Assembly (NCBI RefSeq): GCF_023498005.1
Contig: NZ_CP097289.1
Coordinates: 6,014,001 to 6,078,000, forward strand
Reading direction: 5' to 3'
Source of the DNA: Streptomyces durmitorensis
GTDB lineage: Bacteria; Actinomycetota; Actinomycetes; Streptomycetales; Streptomycetaceae
DNA length: 64,000 nt
The notes below the pieces were generated by a model that saw only the letters and a list, made by a program, of their open reading frames with translations, searched no databases and had not been told where the DNA came from. How positions within the stretch are numbered: position 1 is the first letter of the stretch; every line of letters starts with the position of its first letter. The translations under genes and the position numbers were made by a program. Of the stretch, positions 26,896 to 36,518 are shown one piece after another.

Positions 26896-28577
26896 CGCAC
26901 GACCACGACGTAGTCCTGCGGCCCACGGACGCGCAGCAGGAAGCGGCCCTGAACCCGCCCGCCGGGCGCAACGGCGGCGACCTCGTCGTCGAGACCCTCC
27001 AGGGCCTCGGCGCGACGACGGTCTTCGGCCTCCCCGGCCAGCACGCGCTCGGCATGTTCGACGCCCTGCGGCGCTCGTCCCTGTCGTACGTCGGGCTGCG
27101 CGTCGAGAACAACACGGGCTTCGCGGCGGACGCGTACGGCCGCATCACCGGCGAGGTGGCCCCGCTGCTCCTGTCCACCGGACCCGGCGCGCTGACCTCG
27201 CTCGCCGCGCTCCAGGAGGCGGCGGCCGGTTCCTCGCCCGTGCTCGCGATCGGCAGCCAGATCCCGGTGGCGGGGCTCGGCGGCGGCCGGCACGGCTACC
27301 TCCACGAGCTGCGCGACCAGCAGGCCTCCTTCCGCGACATCGTGAAGTCCGTGCACACGGTGCGCACGGCCTCGCAGATCCCCTCCGCCATCGCGGCGGC
27401 CTGGGAGTCGGCGCTCACCGCCCCGCACGGCCCGGTGTGGGTGGAGATCCCGCAGGACGTGCTGCTGGCGGAGACGACCCTGCCCGTCGTCACGGCCATG
27501 GACGCGACCCCGGACGACGTCGTCCCGCGCCCCGAGCTGACCGCCGTGGCGGCCGACCTGCTGTCCCGCGCCGAGCGCCCGGCGATCATCGCGGGCGGCG
27601 GAGTCGTACGCTCCGATGCCTCCGGCAAGCTGCTCGCTCTCGCCGAGCTGGTGAACGCCCCGGTCGTCACGACCTTCGGCGGCAAGGGGGCGTTCCCCTG
27701 GGAGCACCCGCTGTCGCTCCAGTCCTGGCTGGAGGACCGGTACACCACGGACTTCCTGGAGGACGCGGACGTCCTCCTGGTGGTCGGCTCCGGCCTCGGC
27801 GAGCTCTCGTCGAACTACCACACATTCAAGCCGCGCGGCCGGGTCATCCAGATCGAGGCGGACGCCGGGAAGCTGGAGTCCAACCACCCGGCGCTCGGCA
27901 TCCACGCGGACGCGCGCCTCGCGCTCTCCGCGCTCCTGGAGACGATCGACGCCCCGCGCGAGGACCCCTCGGCCCCCGAGCGGGTGCGGACGGTCCTCAC
28001 CAAGGTCAAGGACCGCATCGCCGCCCAGGAGCTCACCCTGGAGCAGCAGGTCCTCGCGTCGGTGCGCGAGGCCCTGCCGGACGCTGCGCCGTCCTTCTGG
28101 GACATGACGATCCTGGCGTACTGGGCCTGGTCCGCCTTCGACGCGCGGCGCCCGAACACGATGCACTCCGCCCAGGGCGCGGGCGGCCTCGGGTACGGCT
28201 TCCCGGCCGCGCTCGGCGCCGCTGCCGCCGATCCCTCGAAGCCGGTCCTTGCGGTCTCGGGCGACGGCGGCGCGATGTACTCCATCGCGGAACTGGCGTC
28301 GGCCAAGCAGCACGACCTGCCGGTCACCTGGCTGATCGTGGACGACGGGGGCTACGGAATCCTCCGGGAGTACATGTCCGACGCCTTCGGCGAGCCCACG
28401 GCGACGGAGCTCTCCCGGCCCGACTTCGTCGCGCTCGCGGAGTCCTTCGGGGTGCCGGGCGTCCGGACGACCCCGGAGACCCTGAAGGACGACCTGGCGA
28501 AGGCGCTCGCGGCGCCCGGCCCCTCGGTGGTCGTGCTCCCGGCAGTCCTGCGGATGTTCGAGCCGACGCACATCTGA
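26892..28577 (+). CDS. Thiamine diphosphate-dependent enzyme, possibly 2-ketoarginine decarboxylase-like
   Basis: The 561-aa protein has the three-domain fold of acetolactate synthase relatives. The Glu that activates ThDP lies in [18 protein letters not shown] (near residue 73). The ThDP/Mg motif begins [10 protein letters not shown] near residue 457 and ends [13 protein letters not shown], where Asp replaces the usual Asn. It is translationally coupled to the ureohydrolase (GTGA overlap). In the arginine transaminase pathway of Pseudomonas, AruI is a ThDP 2-ketoarginine decarboxylase and GbuA a guanidinobutyrase, so this pair could play the same roles. The generic ThDP assignment is firm; the substrate is inferred. 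Confidence 0.85.
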   Translation: MTHDHDVVLRPTDAQQEAALNPPAGRNGGDLVVETLQGLGATTVFGLPGQHALGMFDALRRSSLSYVGLRVENNTGFAADAYGRITGEVAPLLLSTGPGALTSLAALQEAAAGSSPVLAIGSQIPVAGLGGGRHGYLHELRDQQASFRDIVKSVHTVRTASQIPSAIAAAWESALTAPHGPVWVEIPQDVLLAETTLPVVTAMDATPDDVVPRPELTAVAADLLSRAERPAIIAGGGVVRSDASGKLLALAELVNAPVVTTFGGKGAFPWEHPLSLQSWLEDRYTTDFLEDADVLLVVGSGLGELSSNYHTFKPRGRVIQIEADAGKLESNHPALGIHADARLALSALLETIDAPREDPSAPERVRTVLTKVKDRIAAQELTLEQQVLASVREALPDAAPSFWDMTILAYWAWSAFDARRPNTMHSAQGAGGLGYGFPAALGAAAADPSKPVLAVSGDGGAMYSIAELASAKQHDLPVTWLIVDDGGYGILREYMSDAFGEPTATELSRPDFVALAESFGVPGVRTTPETLKDDLAKALAAPGPSVVVLPAVLRMFEPTHI

Positions 28578-28612
28578 GACGACGTACATCTGAGCCGACG
28601 CTGATCGCAGCG

Positions 28613-28656
28613 GAGTCCCGGCGTCACACCGCGAAGAGCGGGTGACGCCGGGACTC
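28613..28656 (+). terminator. Intrinsic terminator of the symporter-ureohydrolase-ThDP operon
   Basis: GAGTCCCGGCGTCAC at 28613-28627 pairs over 15 bp with 28642-28656 across a 14-base loop, followed by TGTCGTTCCT. It lies 36 bp after the operon stop. Confidence 0.85.
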
Positions 28657-28846
28657 TGTCGTTCCTGAGGCCGTACCCGGGCGCAGGGTGATCGTTTGGA
28701 CACGGGCGTGTCACGGATCGGTCATCTGTTCCAAAGTCGCACAACCTCGACCGGTACCGGCGAGTCATGCGGGGTGAGTGCGCCGGGGGGCGCGCTCGTA
28801 CGGGCCCCGAGGGGTTTGTACGGACCCAAGGGGATGGGGAAATTCC

Positions 28847-29785
28847 ATGACGCACCCGGTATCCGGGATATCCAGGCGTGCCCGCGTGCTCTCGGCGGGC
28901 CTCGCCGCCGGAGTGCTCGTGCCGCTCGGCGTGACCGCGACCGCCACGCCGGCCGTCGCCGCGGCGGCACCGCAGGTGACCTGCACCTCCGCGCAGGCCG
29001 GCCTGGCCGCCAAGCTGACGAAGGACATCACGGCGGCGCTGAAGAACCGCAAGGGCACGGTCGCGGTCGGCCTGCACGACCGCACCACCAAGACCACCTG
29101 CACCCTGCGCCCGACCACGTCGTTCGACTCGGCGAGCGTCGTCAAGACGACCGTCCTCGCGACGCTGCTGTGGGACGCGAAGAAGACCGACCGGAAGCTG
29201 TCGGCCCGTGAGTCGGACCTCGCGTACGCCATGATCACCAAGTCGGACAACGCGGCGACCAGCAAGCTCTGGAGCCAGCTCGGCACGGGAAAGATCAACG
29301 GGTTCCTCAGGGCCGCCAAGATGACCAAGACGGTCCCGGGATCCGGCGGCTACTGGGGCCTGACCCGGATCAACGCGGCCGACGAGCAGAAGCTCCTCGC
29401 CCTGATCACCGCCAAGAACTCCGTCCTGAGCGACAACGCGCGCGCCTACATCCTCAAGCTCATGGGCAAGGTCGTCTCCTCGCAGCGCTGGGGCACCCCG
29501 GCGGGCGCGCCGTCCGGCGTCGCGATCCACGTCAAGAACGGCTGGCTGCAGCGGTCCACGCACGGCTGGCGGGTGCACAGCATCGGCGCGTTCAAGGGCG
29601 GCGGCCACGACTACACGATCTCCGTGCTCACCCACGGCAACAGCACCATGAACTACGGCGTCGCCACCATCCAGGGCGTGGCCAAGGCCATCCACAAGGA
29701 CCTGACGCCCAGGACCGCCGCGTCCCAGCGCTACACCCCGACGGACACGCCACGGGAGGCGTTCGTGGCGGTCCCCGGCAGCTGA
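28847..29785 (+). CDS. Secreted class A beta-lactamase-like serine hydrolase
   Basis: The 312-aa protein is exported: RRARVLSAGLAAGVLVPL is a signal core and ATPAVAAAA a likely cleavage region. The serine hydrolase motifs are SVVK (Ser about 97, Lys about 100) and SDN (near 135). The third motif appears as KNG in HVKNGWLQR, replacing KTG/KSG. No Glu166-type omega loop is evident, so true beta-lactamase activity is doubtful; a D,D-peptidase or esterase-like role at the cell wall is as likely. The ATG at 28847 follows GGGGATGGGGA. Confidence 0.85.
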   Translation: MTHPVSGISRRARVLSAGLAAGVLVPLGVTATATPAVAAAAPQVTCTSAQAGLAAKLTKDITAALKNRKGTVAVGLHDRTTKTTCTLRPTTSFDSASVVKTTVLATLLWDAKKTDRKLSARESDLAYAMITKSDNAATSKLWSQLGTGKINGFLRAAKMTKTVPGSGGYWGLTRINAADEQKLLALITAKNSVLSDNARAYILKLMGKVVSSQRWGTPAGAPSGVAIHVKNGWLQRSTHGWRVHSIGAFKGGGHDYTISVLTHGNSTMNYGVATIQGVAKAIHKDLTPRTAASQRYTPTDTPREAFVAVPGS

Positions 29786-29817
29786 CGGGGTCCTAGGACC
29801 TCAGACCCCTCTTTGTT

Positions 29818-29846
29818 GCGGCGGGATGAAATCCGCATCCCGCCGC
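29818..29846. terminator. Terminator hairpin after the serine hydrolase gene
   Basis: GCGGCGGGATG at 29818-29828 pairs over 11 bp with CATCCCGCCGC at 29836-29846. It lies between the serine hydrolase and the ABC exporter genes. Confidence 0.7.
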
Positions 29847-29885
29847 GTTGGGCCTCTCGGCAGGTCAGGTCGACGGGTCGACGGG

Positions 29886-32800
29886 ATGAGGCAGCACGTG
29901 GTGGAGCAACGGGGCGGGGTCGAGCAGGAGAAATCCGGCTGGGCGAAGCGGCTGAGCGGGTACGCGTGGCGGTACCCGAAGGACGTCCTGCTCGCGCTCG
30001 GGGCCTCGCTCGGCGGCATGGCCGTCATGGCGCTCGTCCCGCTCATCACCAAGGTGATCATCGACGACGTCATCGGGGACAAGACCCGGTCCATGGGGCC
30101 CTGGGTCGGTGCCCTCATCGGCGCCGCCGTCCTCGTCTACGCCTTCACCTACATCCGCCGCTACTACGGCGGCCGCCTCGCCCTCGACGTCCAGCACGAC
30201 CTGCGGACCGAGATGTACGGCACGATCACGAAGCTCGACGGCCGGCGGCAGGACGAGCTGTCCACCGGTCAGGTCGTCGGACGCGCCACCAGCGACCTCC
30301 AGCTCATCCAGGGCTTGCTCTTCATGCTGCCGATGACCATCGGCAACATCCTGCTCTTCGTCATGTCCCTCGTGATCATGGCGTGGCTCTCCGTCCCGCT
30401 GACCCTCGTCGCGCTCGCCGTCGCCCCCGCCCTCTGGTTCATCGCCAAGCGCAGCCGGGGCCGCCTGCACCCCTCCACCTGGTACGCGCAGGCCCAGGCC
30501 GCCGCCGTCGCCGGAGTCGTGGACGGCTCCGTCTCCGGCGTACGCGTCGTGAAGGGGTTCGGCCAGGAGGAGCAGGAGACCGGGAAGATCAGGGAGGTCA
30601 GCCGCAAGCTCTTCGCGGGGCGCCTTCGCACCATCCGGCTCAACTCCAAGTACACGCCCGCCCTGCAAGCCGTGCCCGCGCTCGGGCAGGTCGCGATGCT
30701 CGCGCTCGGCGGCTGGCTCGCGGTGCGCGGACAGATCACGCTCGGCACGTTCGTCGCCTTCTCCAGCTACCTCGCCCAGCTCGTCGGCCCCGTGCGCATG
30801 CTCGCCATGGTCCTCACCGTCGGCCAGCAGGCCCGCGCGGGCGCCGAGCGCGTCCTGGAGCTCATCGACACCGAGCCGACCCTGAAGGACGGCACGAAGG
30901 AGCTGCCCGCCGACGCCCCGGCCACCGTCGAGTTCGACGACGTCTCCTTCGCCTACGAGGACAGCCGCCCCGTCCTCGACGGACTCTCCTTCGAGATCAG
31001 GCCCGGCGAGACCCTCGCCGTCGTCGGCACATCCGGCAGCGGCAAGTCCACCGTCTCGCTGCTCATGCCCCGCTTCTACGACGTGACGCACGGCGCCGTC
31101 CTCATCGGCGGGCACGACGTGCGCGAGCTGACCACCGACTCGCTGCGGGCCGCCATCGGCCTCGTGCCCGAGGACTCCTTCCTCTTCTCCGACACCATCC
31201 GCGCCAACATCGCGTACGGAAAGCCGGACGCCACCCAGGAGGAGATCGAGACCGCGGCCCGCGCCGCCCAGGCCGACCGCTTCATATCCGAGCTGCCCGA
31301 CGGGTACGACACCACCGTCGGCGAGCACGGACTCACCCTCTCCGGAGGTCAGCGCCAGCGCGTGGCCCTCGCCCGCGCCATCCTCACCGACCCCCGCCTG
31401 CTCGTCCTCGACGACGCGACGTCGGCGGTGGACGCGCGCGTCGAGCACGAGATCCACGAGGCCCTGCGCGGCGTCATGGCGGGTCGCACGACCCTCCTCA
31501 TCGCGCACCGCCGCTCCACCCTGAACCTCGCCGACCGCATCGCCGTGCTCGACGGCGGAAAGCTCGCCGCGATCGGCACGCACCAGGAGCTGACCGAGCA
31601 ATCGGCGCTCTACAGGCGCCTGTTGACCGACCCCGACGAGCTCGGCGGCGTCTCGCCCGGCCACGCGGTCCCGGTCGAGTTCCCCGAGGACACCTCCCTG
31701 CGCGAGGAGCTCGACGCCGAGTTCGACGCCGAGCGCGGCATCACCCCGCAGCTCTGGGTCGGCGACCGCGAGCCCAAGGACACCGCGATGTCCGGGATGC
31801 CCGCCACGCCCGAACTCCTCGCGCAGGTCGACGCGTTGCCCCCGGCCACCGACACCCCCGGCATCGACGAGGCGCGCGCGGTCAGCACGGAGGAGTCGTA
31901 CGGGCTGCGCCGCCTCCTCGCCGGGTTCGGCAAACCCCTGCTGCTCGCCCTGCTCCTCGTCGCCATCGACGCGGGCATGGGGTTGCTACTTCCCGTGCTG
32001 ATCCGGCACGGCATCGACGAGGGCGTCTCGCAGCTCGCGCTCGGCGCCGTGTGGGTGGCCTCCGGGCTCGCCCTGCTCACCGTGCTCGTGCAGTGGACGG
32101 CGCAGATCGGCGAGACGCGGATGACGGGACGGACGGGCGAGCGGGTGCTCTACTCGCTGCGTCTGAAGATCTTCGCCCAGCTCCAGCGGCTCGGACTCGA
32201 CTACTACGAACGGGAGTTGACCGGGCGCATCATGACCCGGATGACCACGGACGTGGACGCGCTCTCCACCTTCCTCCAGACGGGTCTGGTCACCGCCTTC
32301 GTCTCCGTCGTCACCTTCTTCGGCATCATGGGCGCGCTCCTCGTCATCGACGTGCAGCTCGCACTCGTCGTCTTCGCGACGCTGCCGCCGCTGATCATCG
32401 GCACGTTCTTCTTCCGCCGCTCCAGCGTCAAGGCGTACGAGCTGGCGCGTGAGCGCGTCTCGGTGGTCAACGCCGACCTCCAGGAGTCCGTCGCCGGGCT
32501 CCGCATCGTGCAGGCCTTCCGGCGCGAGCGCTCCGGCGGAAAGAAGTTCGCGCAGGCCAGCGCCGACTACCGCAGCGCCCGCATCCGCGGGCAGTGGCTG
32601 ATCTCCATCTACTTCCCGTTCGTGCAGCTGCTCTCGGCGGTCGCGGCGGCCGCGGTCCTGATGGTCGGCGCGGGACGCGTGGAGGCGGGGACGCTGACGA
32701 CCGGCGCCCTGGTCGCCTACCTCCTCTACATCGACCTGTTCTTCGCGCCCGTCCAGCAGCTCTCCCAGGTCTTCGACGGCTACCAGCAGGCCACCGTCTC

Positions 32801-33635
32801 GCTGGGCCGTATCCAGGAACTGCTCCAGGAGCCGACCTCGACCAAGGCCGCGGACGAGCCGCTCGACGTCCTGTCCCTGCGCGGGGAGATCGCCTTCGAG
32901 GACGTGGACTTCGCGTACGGCTCCGAGGACGAACCGGAGGAAGCCCTCAGCGGTGTGCGCCTGCGCATCCCCGAGGGCCAGACGGTCGCCTTCGTCGGCG
33001 AGACCGGCGCGGGCAAGTCGACCCTGGTCAAGCTCGTCGCCCGGTTCTACGACCCGACCGGCGGCCGCGTCACGGTGGACGGCACGGACCTGCGGTCCCT
33101 GGACCTCACCTCGTACCGCCACCGCCTCGGCGTCGTCCCGCAGGAGGCCTACCTCTTCGCGGGCACCGTGCGCGACGCGATCGCCTACGGGCGGCCCGAC
33201 GCCACCGACGCCCAGGTGGAGGCCGCGGCCCGCGCGGTCGGCGCGCACGACATGATCGCCACCCTGGACGGCGGCTACCTCCACGAGGTCTCCGAGCGCG
33301 GCCGCAACCTCTCCGCCGGGCAGCGCCAGCTGATCGCCCTGGCCCGCGCGGAGCTCGTCGACCCGGACATCCTGCTCCTCGACGAGGCGACCGCCGCCCT
33401 CGACCTCGCCACGGAAGCGCAGGTCAACCAGGCCACCGACCGCATCGCGGGCAAGCGCACCACCCTGGTCGTCGCCCACCGCCTGACCACGGCGGCCCGC
33501 GCGGACCGCGTGATCCTGATGGACCACGGCCGGGTCGCGGAGGACGGCACGCACGAGGAGCTGCTCGCCCTTGACGGGCGGTACGCGACGCTGTGGCGGA
33601 CGTTCGTGGGGGAGGCCGAGCCGTCGGCCGCGTAG
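29886..33635 (+). CDS. Fused two-half ABC exporter (TMD-NBD-TMD-NBD)
   Basis: This 1249-aa protein contains a whole heterodimeric ABC exporter in one chain. The first membrane domain spans about 20-330, its Walker A GTSGSGKST lies near 381-389, and its signature LSGGQ near 484. The second membrane domain runs about 680-980, with Walker A GETGAGKST near 1038 and signature LSAGQ near 1142. The first NBD has LVLDDATSAVD, with Asp in place of the catalytic Glu, so one ATP site is degenerate; the second has the normal LLLDEATAALD. The substrate is unknown (drug, peptide or lipid). GTG at 29898, with GAGG just before, is an alternative start. Confidence 0.9.
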   Translation: MRQHVVEQRGGVEQEKSGWAKRLSGYAWRYPKDVLLALGASLGGMAVMALVPLITKVIIDDVIGDKTRSMGPWVGALIGAAVLVYAFTYIRRYYGGRLALDVQHDLRTEMYGTITKLDGRRQDELSTGQVVGRATSDLQLIQGLLFMLPMTIGNILLFVMSLVIMAWLSVPLTLVALAVAPALWFIAKRSRGRLHPSTWYAQAQAAAVAGVVDGSVSGVRVVKGFGQEEQETGKIREVSRKLFAGRLRTIRLNSKYTPALQAVPALGQVAMLALGGWLAVRGQITLGTFVAFSSYLAQLVGPVRMLAMVLTVGQQARAGAERVLELIDTEPTLKDGTKELPADAPATVEFDDVSFAYEDSRPVLDGLSFEIRPGETLAVVGTSGSGKSTVSLLMPRFYDVTHGAVLIGGHDVRELTTDSLRAAIGLVPEDSFLFSDTIRANIAYGKPDATQEEIETAARAAQADRFISELPDGYDTTVGEHGLTLSGGQRQRVALARAILTDPRLLVLDDATSAVDARVEHEIHEALRGVMAGRTTLLIAHRRSTLNLADRIAVLDGGKLAAIGTHQELTEQSALYRRLLTDPDELGGVSPGHAVPVEFPEDTSLREELDAEFDAERGITPQLWVGDREPKDTAMSGMPATPELLAQVDALPPATDTPGIDEARAVSTEESYGLRRLLAGFGKPLLLALLLVAIDAGMGLLLPVLIRHGIDEGVSQLALGAVWVASGLALLTVLVQWTAQIGETRMTGRTGERVLYSLRLKIFAQLQRLGLDYYERELTGRIMTRMTTDVDALSTFLQTGLVTAFVSVVTFFGIMGALLVIDVQLALVVFATLPPLIIGTFFFRRSSVKAYELARERVSVVNADLQESVAGLRIVQAFRRERSGGKKFAQASADYRSARIRGQWLISIYFPFVQLLSAVAAAAVLMVGAGRVEAGTLTTGALVAYLLYIDLFFAPVQQLSQVFDGYQQATVSLGRIQELLQEPTSTKAADEPLDVLSLRGEIAFEDVDFAYGSEDEPEEALSGVRLRIPEGQTVAFVGETGAGKSTLVKLVARFYDPTGGRVTVDGTDLRSLDLTSYRHRLGVVPQEAYLFAGTVRDAIAYGRPDATDAQVEAAARAVGAHDMIATLDGGYLHEVSERGRNLSAGQRQLIALARAELVDPDILLLDEATAALDLATEAQVNQATDRIAGKRTTLVVAHRLTTAARADRVILMDHGRVAEDGTHEELLALDGRYATLWRTFVGEAEPSAA

Positions 33636-33732
33636 CCCGCCGAACGAATCGGGGCGGCGGCGCAACCGTGGGCCCCGCGGTCCGCGTCCGTACATCAGTA
33701 CGCTGATACGGAAGTGTCGGGAGGGGAAACTG

Positions 33733-34128
33733 GTGAGCAGTGGTCGAATACGGCGGAGCCTTGCGCTCGGCGCCGTCGTCCTCGCGGCAGCCGTCCTGCT
33801 CGGTGTCGCGGGCGCCGGTGCGGCGCAGGCGCAGGCGTCGGCCGGACGTTGCGCCGGGCACAAGGTGCGCACCCTCTCCTTCAGCACGGGCAAGGTCGTC
33901 GTCTACAAGAAGCGCGGCTTCGTCTGCGCCGTCACCATCGCCAAGCGCCCCGGCGCCCGCAAGACGATGCTGGTGAGCGTCCAGGCCCGCGGCAACCGCC
34001 CGGCCAGGGACAAGGGCAGCTACACGCATCACGCGGGCCCGGTGACGGTCCACGCGGGGCATCGGTGTGTGTGGGTGAAGGGGAAGGTGGGCGGGGGGAG
34101 CGTCAGCTCGGGCTGGATCCTGTGCTGA
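33733..34128 (+). CDS. Small secreted cysteine-containing protein, unknown function
   Basis: The 131-aa product has a signal peptide (RIRRSLALGAVVLAAAVLLGVAGAG, cleaved near AQAQA) and a mature domain of about 95 residues with four Cys (CAGHK, FVCAV, HRCVW and the C-terminal ILC), which could form two disulfides. It is basic and rich in Lys, Arg and His. The GTG at 33733 follows GGGAGGGG. I do not recognise the family; it may be an extracellular binding or inhibitor-like protein. Confidence 0.75.
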   Translation: MSSGRIRRSLALGAVVLAAAVLLGVAGAGAAQAQASAGRCAGHKVRTLSFSTGKVVVYKKRGFVCAVTIAKRPGARKTMLVSVQARGNRPARDKGSYTHHAGPVTVHAGHRCVWVKGKVGGGSVSSGWILC

Positions 34129-34267
34129 GGGTGATCTGAACCCTGCCCCGAGAGTGATGTCGCCTTTGTGACGTACTGCGTCCTGGTGTGACGCAAGAGC
34201 CCCTAGTAGTGAGCGAGTTGCTCCGATAAGTTCCGGCGGACGCAACCGCGAACTTAGGGGAGAGTGC

Positions 34268-35695
34268 ATGCGCAAGGCGCTCAGATGGCTGCTGTCGCTT
34301 GTGGTGCTGATAGGCACCGCGGGGACACTGGGCACGGCAGGGGCGGCCACCGCCGCCGAGCCGCGGGCCATCGACACACAGGCCACGGACATAAAGGACC
34401 GGCTCCTCGCGATACCGGGCATGAGCCTGATCGAGGAGAAGCCGTACACCGGCTACCGGTACTTCGTCCTCAACTACACCCAGCCGATTGACCACCGGCA
34501 CCCCTCCAAGGGCACCTTCAAGCAGCGCCTGACGGTCCTGCACAAGGACACCGCCCGCCCCACGGCCTTCTTCACCAGCGGCTACGGCGTCTCGACGAAC
34601 CCCAGCCGCAGCGAGCCGACGCGGATCATCGACGGCAACCAGGTCTCCATGGAGTACCGCTTCTTCACGCCGTCCCGCCCCGAGCCCGCCGACTGGTCCA
34701 AGCTCGACATCTGGCAGGCCGCGAGCGACCAGCACCGCATCTTCAAGGCGCTCAAGCCGGTCTACGACAAGAAGTGGGTGGCGACCGGCGGCTCGAAGGG
34801 CGGCATGACCGCCACGTACTACGAGCGCTTCTACCCGCGTGACATGGACGGCGTCGTCGCGTACGTCGCCCCGAACGACGTGGTGAACAAGGAGGACTCG
34901 CGCTACGACGAGTTCTTCGAGACGGTCGGCACCAAGGAGTGCCGCGCCAAGCTGGAGGCCGTGCAGCGCGAGGCGCTCGTGCGCCGCGAGCCGCTGGAGA
35001 AGAAGTACGCCGAGTTCGCCGAGGCCGGCAACTACACCTTCAAGACGGTCGGGAACCTGGACAAGGCGTACGAGGCCGTCGTCCTCGACCTGGTGTGGGG
35101 CTTCTGGCAGTACCAGCCGGAGTCCGCGTGCGCCGACGTCCCCGACGCGTCGACCGCTTCGGACCAGGTGATCTTCGACTACGTCGACGCGGTGGGCGGC
35201 TGGACCTCCTACACGGACCAGGGCCTGACCCCGTACACGCCGTACTACTACCAGGCCGGTACGCAGCTGGGCTCGCCCGACATCTCCCAGCCCTGGCTCG
35301 GCGACCTGAGCCGCTACGGCTACCAGCCGCCGCGGAACTTCGTGCCGCGTGACATCCCGATGAAGTTCCAGTCGGGCGCCATGAAGGACGTGGACCGCTG
35401 GGTGCGGCACAACGCGACGCGGATGATGTACGTCTACGGCGAGAACGACCCGTGGGGCGCGGAGCCGTTCCGCCCCGCCAAGGGCGCGAAGCACGACTCC
35501 CACGTCTTCACCGCGCCGGGCGCGAACCACGGCGCGAACGTGGCCGGCCTCGTCCCTGCGGACAAGGCGAAGGCGACGGAGCGGATCCAGGCGTGGGCCG
35601 GGGTCTCCACACCGTCCGCAGCGAAGCCGCTGGCCCCGTATGACGCGAAGCTGGACCGCAAGGACCAGCAGAAGGAGCTGACTCTGCGCCCGTAG
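34268..35695 (+). CDS. Secreted S37 family tripeptidyl/prolyl aminopeptidase
   Basis: This exported serine peptidase removes N-terminal tri- or tetrapeptides from extracellular proteins and is of the Streptomyces PS-10/S37 type. The 475-aa protein has a signal peptide ending near ATAAEP (about 34). The nucleophile is in GGSKGGMT near residue 176, Asp is in YGENDPWGAEPF near 394, and His in APGANHGANV near 421. The leader between 34129 and 34267 holds its promoter. A very strong terminator follows. Confidence 0.9.
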   Translation: MRKALRWLLSLVVLIGTAGTLGTAGAATAAEPRAIDTQATDIKDRLLAIPGMSLIEEKPYTGYRYFVLNYTQPIDHRHPSKGTFKQRLTVLHKDTARPTAFFTSGYGVSTNPSRSEPTRIIDGNQVSMEYRFFTPSRPEPADWSKLDIWQAASDQHRIFKALKPVYDKKWVATGGSKGGMTATYYERFYPRDMDGVVAYVAPNDVVNKEDSRYDEFFETVGTKECRAKLEAVQREALVRREPLEKKYAEFAEAGNYTFKTVGNLDKAYEAVVLDLVWGFWQYQPESACADVPDASTASDQVIFDYVDAVGGWTSYTDQGLTPYTPYYYQAGTQLGSPDISQPWLGDLSRYGYQPPRNFVPRDIPMKFQSGAMKDVDRWVRHNATRMMYVYGENDPWGAEPFRPAKGAKHDSHVFTAPGANHGANVAGLVPADKAKATERIQAWAGVSTPSAAKPLAPYDAKLDRKDQQKELTLRP

Positions 35696-35739
35696 TGATC
35701 GCACCGTCGATCACCGGCTCCGCCGAGTTCGTCCTCGAA

Positions 35740-35773
35740 CGCCGGACGGGCTGACTGCTCAGCCCGTCCGGCG
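35740..35773. terminator. Strong bidirectional terminator
   Basis: CGCCGGACGGGCTGA at 35740-35754 pairs over 15 bp with 35759-35773 across a 4-base loop. It separates the convergent S37 peptidase and lipoprotein genes. Confidence 0.88.
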
Positions 35774-35784
35774 TCCGGAACCGC

Positions 35785-36405
35785 TCACACCCGCACCGCA
35801 CACCCCACCGGCTTCCCGCCCCCCAGCGACACATAGAGCTCCGTCGCGGCGGGGCACAGGGACCGCTGCGAGACGGCCACGGTCACCCGGTACTCCGGGG
35901 CCTTCGGCCCGGCCCCGTCGCACGCCGTCTCCCTGACCTCCCCCTCCCGGGCGCTGTAGACGCAGTCGCCCACCACGGTCCGAGGTCCGCCCCCGCCCCC
36001 GGGATCCCCGGGGTGCGGCTCCTCGAGGTTCCGCATGCAGGCGTAGCCCCGCGGAACCTCCCCGTTCCCGTCCTCGTCCACCGACGGCCGGTCCTCGCTG
36101 ATGTGGAGCACGAAGTCCGTGCGGGCGGGGCACGAACGGCCCTGTGCGACCTTGCCGTCGTAGCGGGCGACGACCCGCGCCGCCGCCCGCTCACTCGTGC
36201 ACGGCACCTCCGTGAAGGTCTCGCGCCCCCTCGAACTGCACTCGTCCACGGCGAGGAAGACGGCCCCGTGCCCGGACGACACCGGCGAGGACGGCTGCCG
36301 CCCCGACGGCTCCGATCCCGGGTCCGAGGACTTCTGACAGCCACTCACGCCGACGAACACCACCAGCAGCGCCCCCGCGCACCTCCAGCCAAGCAAGGCA
36401 AACAT
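35785..36405 (-). CDS. Putative lipoprotein of unknown function
   Basis: The 206-aa product begins MFALLGWRCAGALLVVFVG and has a lipobox ending VSGC, so it is probably anchored to the outer face of the membrane. The mature part has a Ser/Pro linker, then two similar Cys-containing segments (FLAVDECSSRGRETFTEVPC and TVVGDCVYSAREGEVRETAC) each followed by CP-A-TD/TE-like blocks, suggesting an internal duplication. The start at 36405 has GGGGGGA upstream; a longer frame begins at 36456. Such small duplicated lipoproteins are common in Streptomyces and have no known function. Confidence 0.75.
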   Translation of the reverse strand: MFALLGWRCAGALLVVFVGVSGCQKSSDPGSEPSGRQPSSPVSSGHGAVFLAVDECSSRGRETFTEVPCTSERAAARVVARYDGKVAQGRSCPARTDFVLHISEDRPSVDEDGNGEVPRGYACMRNLEEPHPGDPGGGGGPRTVVGDCVYSAREGEVRETACDGAGPKAPEYRVTVAVSQRSLCPAATELYVSLGGGKPVGCAVRV

Positions 36406-36518
36406 GGCAATCCCCCCGATATGTGCACCCAGCGTGACCCGCGCGGGCGGGCGCACGCCAGATGCGTGGGGTGCTTTGGGTCAGGTGGAGGTGGTGCGCC
36501 GGTGGAGCGGCGTACGGA

